From NCBI GenBank assembly GCA_002256435.1, contig NKJC01000005.1:248001-312000 (forward strand): 64,000 nt of DNA, read 5' to 3'. The notes below the pieces were generated by a model. The model had not been told where the DNA came from. It worked only from the letters and a program-made list of their open reading frames with translations, and ran no database searches. Origin of the DNA: Chitinophagaceae bacterium BSSC1 (GTDB lineage: Bacteria; Bacteroidota; Bacteroidia; Chitinophagales; Chitinophagaceae). Shown here one piece after another: positions 9,023-17,242 of the stretch. Position 1 is the stretch's first letter, and each line of letters begins with the position of its first letter. Made by a program: the position numbers and the translations under genes.

Positions 9023-10075
9023 ATGAAGGAGTCATTAAAAAACATACGCCACCTGAGTTTGGCCGAGTTGGAAAGCTATTTTGAAACCATTGGAGAGAAG
9101 AAATTCAGGGTAAAACAGGTGCATGAATGGCTCTGGCAGAAACACGCGCATAGTTTTGATGATATGACCAACTTGAGCAAGGACCTGCGCCAAAAACTGG
9201 CTCAGGAATTTTCCCTGCCCGCCCTCAAAGTAAACCTGACCCAGGTAAGCGATGACGGTACTATCAAGAGCCGCTTTAAAACCCATGACGGGTTTATGAT
9301 TGAAGGGGTATTGATTCCTACTGCCGAGCGTAAAACAGCCTGTGTGTCTAGCCAAGTAGGTTGCAGTCTTACTTGTAAGTTCTGCGCCACGGGTACCATG
9401 GAGCGCAAACGCAACCTTACATTTGATGAGATCTATGACCAAGTAGTGTTGATTAACAAAGAATCTGAGCGCGTACACGGTCAGAAGCTGACCAATATTG
9501 TATTCATGGGTATGGGTGAACCCTTACTCAATTATAACAATGTTCTCAAAGCCATTGATCGCATTACTGCAGAAGACGGACTATTCATGAGTCCCAAACG
9601 CATTACGGTTTCAACTGCTGGTGTGGCCAAACAGATCAAGCAATTGGGTGATGACAAAGTGAAATTTAAATTGGCCGTATCACTGCACGCAGCCAATGAT
9701 AAAAAGCGCAATGAGATCATGCCTATTAATGAGACCAATCATATTGATACCTTGATTGAAGCATTGAATCATTTCTACAAACAAACCGGCAGCGAAATCA
9801 CTTTTGAATATATCCTCTTCAAGAATTTTAATGACTCATTAAAAGACGCAGAAGAACTGGTTAAAATCTATAGAAAGGTTCCAGCGGACCTGATCAATAT
9901 AATTGAATACAACCCTATTGAAGCTTTCCGTTTTACCAAACCCGATGAAGCCACCACCGAAGAGTTTATGCACTACCTAGAAAGAAATCGTGTAAACTCT
10001 AGGTTGCGTAAAAGCCGCGGTAAAGACATTGACGCCGCTTGCGGACAGTTGGCTAATAAGTCGGTGAATAAATAG
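9023..10075 (+). CDS. rlmN: 23S rRNA/tRNA adenine-C2 methyltransferase (radical SAM)
   Basis: CSLTCKFCATG radical SAM motif; NIVFMGMGEPLLNYNNV; C-terminal GKDIDAACGQL. Confidence 0.97.
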   Translation: MKESLKNIRHLSLAELESYFETIGEKKFRVKQVHEWLWQKHAHSFDDMTNLSKDLRQKLAQEFSLPALKVNLTQVSDDGTIKSRFKTHDGFMIEGVLIPTAERKTACVSSQVGCSLTCKFCATGTMERKRNLTFDEIYDQVVLINKESERVHGQKLTNIVFMGMGEPLLNYNNVLKAIDRITAEDGLFMSPKRITVSTAGVAKQIKQLGDDKVKFKLAVSLHAANDKKRNEIMPINETNHIDTLIEALNHFYKQTGSEITFEYILFKNFNDSLKDAEELVKIYRKVPADLINIIEYNPIEAFRFTKPDEATTEEFMHYLERNRVNSRLRKSRGKDIDAACGQLANKSVNK

Positions 10076-10180
10076 GCAAAAATGTTTGATAGACTATATG
10101 TATGACTGTATTTGGGAATTATACATTAGATAGTTTTTAAATGGAACAAATAGTATATATTTAATACTAAATACTATTCC

Positions 10181-11287
10181 GTGTCGAAATTTAAATTACT
10201 ACTAACGTTTCTGTTTATCATTAATAGTTGCTTAGCGTTTGGTCAAAAAACTCAAATTCAAGTATCCGCATCCCTGACTGGTTTTAAAGACAGTACTAAA
10301 TTTTATTTGGTAAATCTTGATTCTACACAACAAAAGGATTCTACCTATTTGATTAATGGGAAACTTGAATTTAACTGTACAATTTCAGAGCCCCTAATTT
10401 TTAGACTTTATACGGACTTTGAAAAAGAATTTTTTTATATTAATTTTTGGATTGAGCAAAAATCAATCTCACTAAGTGGGAGTAAAGACAAATTTTCAGA
10501 TCTACAAATTGAAGGTTCTCCAATAAATGATATTTACAAATCTGTTTTAGATAAAGTAGCTACACTTTATGCATTAAGAGAAAAATTAGTAGATCAATCT
10601 TTTAAGGAAGCAAATAAAAAGTATTTTGACGGAATTTGGAAAAGCATTTCAATACTTGACAAGGATGTATTGAAAATTAGAGTTGAAACAATTGCAAATT
10701 TTAACCCTTCTTTAGTTACCTTAAAAGAATTGTATTTTTTAAGAAATGACTTTACAACTGATAGCTTAAGATTGCTTTTTGCCAAATTTCCTCCTAGCTT
10801 GAAAAATACTAAATATGGTGAAGTGATTTCACAGTATTTACTGACTGAGGCTATAAAATTAGGGAGTTATGCTCCTGAGATTACTGGGGTAGATTTTAAT
10901 AAAAAAGAAACAAAACTATCCTCTTTCAGGAATAAAGTTGTACTACTTGATTTTTGGGCCTCTTGGTGCGGACCATGCAGAGAGAGTATTAAGGATTTGG
11001 CAGAACTATATAAGAAGTATCAGTCCTCCGGTTTTGAAATTTTCAGTTTTTCTCTTGATGATGATTTTAATGCTTGGAAGACTGCATCCACTCAAGAACA
11101 CATCAATTGGACAAATGTGTCAGATTTAAAAGCGTTTTATAGTAAACAACCGGCAGCCTATAAAATAAGATCAATTCCTCAAACTTTTTTAATAGATCGG
11201 GAAGGAAAAATTATTGGGATTTATAGAGGCTTTAGTAAAGATGGCACTGCTAAACTTGAAAGAGATATTCAAAAATCGATACAATAG
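10181..11287 (+). CDS. TlpA-family thiol-disulfide oxidoreductase (DUF4369-like N-terminus)
   Basis: GTG start, signal peptide, WASWCGPCRESI thioredoxin active site. Confidence 0.88.
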   Translation: MSKFKLLLTFLFIINSCLAFGQKTQIQVSASLTGFKDSTKFYLVNLDSTQQKDSTYLINGKLEFNCTISEPLIFRLYTDFEKEFFYINFWIEQKSISLSGSKDKFSDLQIEGSPINDIYKSVLDKVATLYALREKLVDQSFKEANKKYFDGIWKSISILDKDVLKIRVETIANFNPSLVTLKELYFLRNDFTTDSLRLLFAKFPPSLKNTKYGEVISQYLLTEAIKLGSYAPEITGVDFNKKETKLSSFRNKVVLLDFWASWCGPCRESIKDLAELYKKYQSSGFEIFSFSLDDDFNAWKTASTQEHINWTNVSDLKAFYSKQPAAYKIRSIPQTFLIDREGKIIGIYRGFSKDGTAKLERDIQKSIQ

Positions 11288-11293
11288 TTTTGC

Positions 11294-11563
11294 TTAAACA
11301 ATTGCAAGTTCTGGATTGATTACCTCTTCAATATGTTTGCCAGTAATTTCAGCATAAACCGTTGCTGCATCAATTTCAAGTTCTTCAGACCAAGCAATGG
11401 AATAACCAGTAGAATAGGGTTTTGAAAATTTGTCCTTGTCTTTTAATACCTGAAAGATTCCTTTCTCAACAAGATCAGTTAGGTCCACAGAACCAACTAC
11501 TCCATCCGTAAACTTGACTTGAATGGTATAATCAGATTGATAGGTTACTTCTTCCAGCTTCAT
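11294..11563 (-). CDS. DUF2442-family small protein
   Basis: 89 aa with typical DUF2442 pattern (VKFTDGVVGSVDLTDLVEKGIF..., SIAWSEELEIDAATVY). Confidence 0.75.
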   Translation of the reverse strand: MKLEEVTYQSDYTIQVKFTDGVVGSVDLTDLVEKGIFQVLKDKDKFSKPYSTGYSIAWSEELEIDAATVYAEITGKHIEEVINPELAIV

Positions 11564-11678
11564 GATACAATTTACTTAGTTTTCAATAGAAAAACCCAGT
11601 TTAAAAGGCTAAAAATACCCCTTTATTTTAGAAAGCCTACCTTTGCAGCTCCTGTTGAAAAACAGCAAAACAAGTAAC

Positions 11679-12935
11679 ATGCAAAAACGTACAGACAACT
11701 TTGACAAGTTTGGCCAGAAAAAAGGTAGTGCCGTAAAGGAAGAATACCGTCAGGCAAAAAAGAAAATCAAGGCAGAAGCCCGCGCAGCCGGTGAAGCCAT
11801 GAGACTGAAAAAGAAAAATGCCAAATTGGGCATTGTTAGTGAAGAACCCAAAAAAGAGCATCCTCGTTTCCCCAAAAGGGCTCCTGGTGCCAACAAGGAG
11901 GAATACCATCAGCGTAAGGAGAATACCAAAAATATAGGCAAGCCTGTTAGACCAACCATCAATAAAAAAGGTGATGATGCTAACGAAGATGCACCCGAAG
12001 CACCACGTTCTAAAAGAGCGGGTGCTAGACCTCCCAAAGCCATTCGTGCTGCAGGAAGAGGTGCCAGTGCCGTGCCAACCAGCGATGGTGGTAAACCCGG
12101 ATTTAACGGAAGACCTGCTGCCAAGAGCCATCGCGATATCGAAACCATTGACAGTAATGATCCAACCACCATCATGCCTTTGAACAAGTTCATTGCGCAC
12201 TCTGGTGTTTGTGGTAGAAGAGAAGCCGCCGAACTAGTGAAGGAAGGAAAAGTAACCGTGAATGGAGACAAGGTTTTTGAACCTGGTTATAAAGTATCGG
12301 GACGTGACAAAGTAATTGTAAAGGGCAAGGAAGTATACCTACAAAAAAATTCTGTTTATATCCTGCTCAACAAACCCAAGGATTTTATCACAACGGCTTC
12401 TGACCCTCAGGGTAGAAAAACCGTGATGGATATTGTAAAGTCTGCCACCACCGAACGCGTGTATCCCGTTGGAAGATTGGATAGAAATACTACGGGTGTT
12501 TTGTTGTTGACCAATGATGGTGAACTGGCACAGAAACTCACTCACCCTTCTTATGAAGTAAAGAAAGTCTATGAAGTAACGCTGGATAAACCCGTTGCTA
12601 AAAAAGACATGGAAGCCATTTTAGCGGGCATTACTTTGGAAGATGGTTTTGTGGTAGCGGATTCTTTGGCTTACGCCGATCCTAAAGACAAGACCGTGGT
12701 AGGTATTGAAATTCACTCTGGTAGAAACCGCATTGTGCGACGCATTTTTGAACACTTGGGTTATGACGTTAGAGGATTGGACCGCGTGATGTTTGCCAAC
12801 CTAACCAAGAAAAATGTGGAGCGTGGTAAATTCCGTTTCTTAGCTGAGAAAGAAGTTCGCTTACTGAAATTCATGAACAAATCCTTTATTCGCAAATCCA
12901 AAATTGCGCAAACAGACCTAGACCTACCAGAATAA
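11679..12935 (+). CDS. RsuA/RluB-family pseudouridine synthase with long basic N-terminal extension
   Basis: S4 domain (MPLNKFIAHSGVCGRREAAELVKEGKVTVNG) and YPVGRLDRNTTGVLLLTNDG catalytic motif. ATG at 11679 preferred over the track start at 11643. Confidence 0.9.
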   Translation: MQKRTDNFDKFGQKKGSAVKEEYRQAKKKIKAEARAAGEAMRLKKKNAKLGIVSEEPKKEHPRFPKRAPGANKEEYHQRKENTKNIGKPVRPTINKKGDDANEDAPEAPRSKRAGARPPKAIRAAGRGASAVPTSDGGKPGFNGRPAAKSHRDIETIDSNDPTTIMPLNKFIAHSGVCGRREAAELVKEGKVTVNGDKVFEPGYKVSGRDKVIVKGKEVYLQKNSVYILLNKPKDFITTASDPQGRKTVMDIVKSATTERVYPVGRLDRNTTGVLLLTNDGELAQKLTHPSYEVKKVYEVTLDKPVAKKDMEAILAGITLEDGFVVADSLAYADPKDKTVVGIEIHSGRNRIVRRIFEHLGYDVRGLDRVMFANLTKKNVERGKFRFLAEKEVRLLKFMNKSFIRKSKIAQTDLDLPE

Positions 12936-12939
12936 TTCC

Positions 12940-13650
12940 ATGCATCTAGATATCATTTTTGAAAACGAGGCATTTATTGCCATCAACAAACCCAGTGGCT
13001 TGTTGAGTATTCCAGACCGCATGGGTCAAGAGATTTCTTTGAAAGACCTGCTGCGTCAGCGTTTTGGAGAGATCTATACCGTGCACCGTTTGGACCGTGA
13101 TACCAGTGGCGTCATAGTCTTTGCCAAAACAGAAGAAAGTCATAAAGCCTTGTCTGCCTTATTTGAAGGAAGAGACATGCAGAAATACTATTTGGGTTTG
13201 GTCTATGGTAATATGATGACGCCTGCCGGAACCATTGACGCTCCTATTATGGAACATCCTGGTAAGACTACCAAGATGATGACCCATGCCAAGGGCAAGG
13301 TCTCCATTACGGATTATGAAGTGTTGGAATCTTTTCGTTCTTTTTCTTGGGTACAGTTTCAAATTCATACAGGTCGCACGCATCAGATTCGCGTACACAT
13401 GCACCATATTGGTCATAGCATTGTTTGCGATGAACTCTATGGCGATGGTAAACCCGTTTTGTTGTCTGCTTTAAAAAGAAATTTTAAACTGGCCAAAGCA
13501 GCTGATGAAGAAAGACCCATTCTCAACAGATTGGCCCTGCATTCGCATCGCCTCCAATTTAGTTTTGATGGTCAGGACTTTTTACTAGAAGCAGAAGTGC
13601 CAAAAGACTTACGCGCAGTGTTACAACAACTGCGTAAATGGAAGGGATAA
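12940..13650 (+). CDS. RluA-family pseudouridine synthase
   Basis: VHRLDRDTSGVIVFAKT catalytic motif; HTGRTHQIRVHMHHIGHSIVCDELYG. Confidence 0.93.
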   Translation: MHLDIIFENEAFIAINKPSGLLSIPDRMGQEISLKDLLRQRFGEIYTVHRLDRDTSGVIVFAKTEESHKALSALFEGRDMQKYYLGLVYGNMMTPAGTIDAPIMEHPGKTTKMMTHAKGKVSITDYEVLESFRSFSWVQFQIHTGRTHQIRVHMHHIGHSIVCDELYGDGKPVLLSALKRNFKLAKAADEERPILNRLALHSHRLQFSFDGQDFLLEAEVPKDLRAVLQQLRKWKG

Positions 13651-13654
13651 AAAA

Positions 13655-13676
13655 GGCCCCGATAGAGATCGGAGCC
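13655..13676 (-). terminator. Rho-independent terminator (peroxiredoxin gene)
   Basis: GGCCCCGAT-AGAG-ATCGGAGCC hairpin followed on the minus strand by TTTTTT. Confidence 0.7.
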
Positions 13677-13709
13677 GGATACAAGTACGAAACTGTTATA
13701 CGAAAAATC

Positions 13710-14345
13710 TTATTTATTGGGTTGTGGTGTGTAGCGCAGATAAGGCTTGACTACTTTAACACCTTTTGGAAACTTGGCAATCGCGTCTTCTGTTTTAATG
13801 GCTGGCACTACAATTACGTCTTCCCCTTCTTTCCAGTCTGCTGGAGTGGCTACACTATAATTAGCGGTCAATTGCAAGGAATCAATCACGCGCAAAACCT
13901 CTACAAAATTTCTACCGGTAGATGCAGGGTAAGTGATAAATAATTTTACTTTCTTATCTGGTCCAATGATAAACAAAGAACGAACCGTAAAAGTCTCTGA
14001 TGCATTGGGGTGAATCATGTCATAAGCATTGGCTATGGACTTGTCTTTGTCTGCAATGATGGGGAAACCTACTGTTACGTGTTGGGTTTCATTGATATCA
14101 TTGATCCAGGATTGATGACTTTCAACTGAATCTACGCTTAGGGCCAATACTTTTACATTGCGTTTGGCAAACTCTTCTTGCAAGCCAGCTGTTTTGCCCA
14201 ATTCAGTGGTACAAACCGGCGTAAAATCTGCAGGGTGCGAAAATAAAATACCCCAACCATCTCCCAAATATTCATAAAAGTCAATGGGTCCAATACTTGT
14301 TTCAGCTTTAAAATTGGGAGCAAGATCTCCTAGACGTAAACTCAT
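13710..14345 (-). CDS. Peroxiredoxin (1-Cys/Prx6-like)
   Basis: HPADFTPVCTTELG active site; start MSLRLGDLAPNF at 14345 rather than the longer track ORF. Confidence 0.92.
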   Translation of the reverse strand: MSLRLGDLAPNFKAETSIGPIDFYEYLGDGWGILFSHPADFTPVCTTELGKTAGLQEEFAKRNVKVLALSVDSVESHQSWINDINETQHVTVGFPIIADKDKSIANAYDMIHPNASETFTVRSLFIIGPDKKVKLFITYPASTGRNFVEVLRVIDSLQLTANYSVATPADWKEGEDVIVVPAIKTEDAIAKFPKGVKVVKPYLRYTPQPNK

Positions 14346-14408
14346 GTTGTTTGATTTTGGAAAACAAAAATAGTTATTTCCTACCAAAAAAGTAGACTAA
14401 TAGAAAAA

Positions 14409-15560
14409 TTATTTTTTGACCGTCCTTGCTTTTTGCAACAGCCCTTTTCCAAATTGGTTTTTGACAGAGTCGATGGCTTTGTAGAGGTTATTCTTTTTCT
14501 CCGCATCGTCAAATAAACTGCCCTGAATGGCGTGGTTGGTGAGCTCACTCAAACGAACACCCAATAACCTAACGGGTTGTCCATTTCTATAGAGTTTGTG
14601 AAATAAGTCAATAGCCACAGGAATTAATTCATCATCCCTAAAAGTATAGTCAATAGTGGTTTGCTTAGAGGTTGTTTCAAAATCTGGGTAGCGGATTTTA
14701 ACCGCAATACAGCCTGCCAATTTCTCGTCTTGACGCAGTTCATACGCCACTTTCTCTGTCATGCGCACCAGTTCTGCTAATAGAAATTCTATATCAATTT
14801 TATTCTCTTCAAACGTATTTTCTGTGCTAATAGATTTTGCTTCATGATAAGGATGCACTTCACCATGATGAATACCAAAAGACTTCCGGTGTAGGTCTGC
14901 ACCGTATTTGCCCATTCGTTTTTCTAATATAGCCGGATCAGTTTCACTGAGTTGTTGTATGGTAAAAATGCCCATCTCTTTTAAGACCTCATGGGTAGCT
15001 TCGCCCACGCCAGAAAATTTGTTCACGGGTAATGGTGCTAGAAATTGTTGTTCCATACCAGGCTCTACAAATAAATAGCCATTGGGCTTTGCTTCATCCG
15101 TTGCAATCTTGGCCACCATTTTATTAGATGCTAATCCAAAAGAAATTGGGAGTCCTGTTTTTTCAATGATCTCATTGCGCAGGTCAATGGTCCATTGAAA
15201 GGGATTAAAAAATTTATCCATCCCCGTGAGGTCAATATAAAATTCATCAATGGATGCTTTTTCAAACAGCGGTGCTTTGGCCGCAATAATTTCGGTAACC
15301 ATTCTGGAATAACGGCTATATTCTCCGCGGGTGCCGCGCACTAATATAGCCTGTGGGCAGAGTTGCATGGCTTTCTTCATGGGCATGGCCGAACGTACCC
15401 CAAATTTGCGCGCCTCATAGCTGCAAGTGGTTACTACGCCCCTATCTCTGGACCCGCCAACAATCACGGGTTTGCCCTTGAGCGATGGATCATTCAAGAC
15501 TTCCACGCTTACAAAGAAGCTATCCAGATCCATATGGGCAATATAGCGTTGGGGCTGCAT
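14409..15560 (-). CDS. dinB: DNA polymerase IV (Y family)
   Basis: HMDLDSFFVSVEVLNDPSLKGKPVIVGG and KASIDEFYIDLTG motifs. Confidence 0.95.
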   Translation of the reverse strand: MQPQRYIAHMDLDSFFVSVEVLNDPSLKGKPVIVGGSRDRGVVTTCSYEARKFGVRSAMPMKKAMQLCPQAILVRGTRGEYSRYSRMVTEIIAAKAPLFEKASIDEFYIDLTGMDKFFNPFQWTIDLRNEIIEKTGLPISFGLASNKMVAKIATDEAKPNGYLFVEPGMEQQFLAPLPVNKFSGVGEATHEVLKEMGIFTIQQLSETDPAILEKRMGKYGADLHRKSFGIHHGEVHPYHEAKSISTENTFEENKIDIEFLLAELVRMTEKVAYELRQDEKLAGCIAVKIRYPDFETTSKQTTIDYTFRDDELIPVAIDLFHKLYRNGQPVRLLGVRLSELTNHAIQGSLFDDAEKKNNLYKAIDSVKNQFGKGLLQKARTVKK

Positions 15561-15621
15561 CTTGCTAAGTTAAGCAACAGCCCTATTCCTAATTCAAACC
15601 TGCATAAGTAGTAGCAAGGAT

Positions 15622-16014
15622 TTAATCAAAGACGGCTTTAATGGCATCGTCTATGCGGCGTGGGCGGCCGGTTTTTCTGTCTAAACAAACCCAAGCACTT
15701 TTGGAGCTGATGATCTTTTTTCCATCGCGCACGCGAATAATTTCACAGTGTCTGTCCCAAGCAACAGTAGACAGGGCACCGGTATAAGTTTTGACCAATA
15801 ATTCGTCTCCTAATAAGGCAGGTGCATGATAATCTACTTCATGACGCTTGACAACCCATACTATCTCTGCTTCCATGGCCGCAGGCACAACACTGCTCCA
15901 GTGTTCAATGGCAATGTCTTGCATAAACTGCAAATAGATCACATTGTTTACGTGGTTCTGATTGTCTAAATGCTCCGGCAAAACGGTAATGGTATGTTCA
16001 AATTGATGCGCCAT
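15622..16014 (-). CDS. Acyl-CoA thioesterase (4HBT/YbgC-like)
   Basis: EHLDNQNHVNNVIYLQFMQDIAIEHW hot-dog fold motif. Confidence 0.85.
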   Translation of the reverse strand: MAHQFEHTITVLPEHLDNQNHVNNVIYLQFMQDIAIEHWSSVVPAAMEAEIVWVVKRHEVDYHAPALLGDELLVKTYTGALSTVAWDRHCEIIRVRDGKKIISSKSAWVCLDRKTGRPRRIDDAIKAVFD

Positions 16015-16023
16015 ACAATAACA

Positions 16024-16542
16024 TTAACTGGTATAAATTTCCAACAAACCATCGGGCAGTGTTACGTGCACTTGTTTCTTGTCATGATCAATACTATCCA
16101 ATGTTTCTTCGTGTAATGGGATCAATACTTCTTTGCCTTCCAATGTAATGCGCAACAGCACTTGGTGTGGTTGATTGATGACTTCTTCAATAGGTGCTAA
16201 GAAATTTCCATCGTCAAATAATTGGTATCCCAACATGGCAATGGGTGCGGTTTTACCCACCAATTTTCTAAAGTCTGTATCGGCTACCCATGCATTTCTA
16301 GAAACCAGTCTGGCTGCGGATTCCTTGGTATTCAAACCCTCTAATTTAATAGTGGTTTCTTCTTGGTTAGAAGCCTTAGAGTTTTCAATAAAGTAGGGCA
16401 AGTAGTTTCCCTTAGTCTCTTCTACAAACAAGACTTCAATGCCTTTAAACACGGTCTTTTTTCCCAACTCGTGTTTGAGAATCAGCTCGCCTTTTAAACC
16501 AAAGCTGGCCACTAGTTTACCAATATGGATATATTCACTCAT
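16024..16542 (-). CDS. rimM: Ribosome maturation factor RimM
   Basis: IHIGKLVASFGLKGELILKHE; IPLHEETLDSIDHDKKQVHVTLPDGLLEIY; adjacent to rpsP. ATG at 16542. Confidence 0.93.
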   Translation of the reverse strand: MSEYIHIGKLVASFGLKGELILKHELGKKTVFKGIEVLFVEETKGNYLPYFIENSKASNQEETTIKLEGLNTKESAARLVSRNAWVADTDFRKLVGKTAPIAMLGYQLFDDGNFLAPIEEVINQPHQVLLRITLEGKEVLIPLHEETLDSIDHDKKQVHVTLPDGLLEIYTS

Positions 16543-16562
16543 GCTAATTATTTGGAACAAAA

Positions 16563-16584
16563 AGTCCCGGCAAATGCCAGGACT
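16563..16584 (-). terminator. Terminator/attenuator-like hairpin between rpsP and rimM
   Basis: Minus strand AGTCCTGGCA-TT-TGCCGGGACT followed by TTTTTG. Confidence 0.6.
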
Positions 16585-16624
16585 TAATCAGTTTACAGAA
16601 TTGCTTTTGTAAGTCTGTATTACA

Positions 16625-17083
16625 CTAAGCTTCAGGCTGGCTTTCAGGAGCAGCTTCTTCTGTAGTTTCCACTTTTTTCACAACTGGAACATACACTTTC
16701 TTTGCTCTTTGAACCTTCTTGTGCTCGTCATTACGACGGGTAATTTGTGCTTCATGTTCATTGTGCCATTCCTGGAACTTTGTCATGGCTGTAGCATCAT
16801 CAAACAGACCCAATTTAACACCACGTAAAAGGTGTTTCAGGTACAATACGCCTTTGAAAGAAAGGATACGACGAACAGTGTCGGTGGGTTGAGCACCTTT
16901 GTTCAGCCACTCCAAAGCTTTTTGACGGTCTAATTGAATGCTTGCAGGAACTGTAAGCGGGTTGTAAGTACCCAATTTCTGGATGAATTTTCCATCTCTG
17001 GGTGCACGGGCATCGGCCACTACAATAAAGTAGAAAGGACGTTTCTTGCTACCGTGTCTCTGTAATCTCATTTTTACTGCCAT
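16625..17083 (-). CDS. rpsP: 30S ribosomal protein S16
   Basis: [45 protein letters not shown] at 17083 preferred over track start 17188. Confidence 0.97.
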   Translation of the reverse strand: MAVKMRLQRHGSKKRPFYFIVVADARAPRDGKFIQKLGTYNPLTVPASIQLDRQKALEWLNKGAQPTDTVRRILSFKGVLYLKHLLRGVKLGLFDDATAMTKFQEWHNEHEAQITRRNDEHKKVQRAKKVYVPVVKKVETTEEAAPESQPEA

Positions 17084-17145
17084 GTTAAATAGACATTTAT
17101 AGGCTTTAAGGAAATTTGTTAATCCAACTAAGAATAGCTGGGGGA

Positions 17146-17153
17146 CAAAAGTA
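17146..17153 (-). promoter_or_regulatory. -7 box TACTTTTG upstream of rpsP
   Basis: TACTTTTG on the minus strand; a TTG element lies about 20 nt upstream. Confidence 0.5.
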
Positions 17154-17242
17154 ATAGTAAAACCATTTCCTACCAAGTTTGTATGCAAAGGATTTGTTAG
17201 AATCCAGAATTAGCACAAAAGGAAGGGGTTTTTGCTGATTTT

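Noticed and set aside
9035-9478. 147-aa minus ORF opposite rlmN
   Set aside because: Shadow ORF; rlmN is unambiguous.
11637-12200. 187-aa minus ORF opposite the pseudouridine synthase N-terminus
   Set aside because: Shadow ORF opposite a low-complexity coding region; no recognisable protein, and the sense strand is clearly coding.
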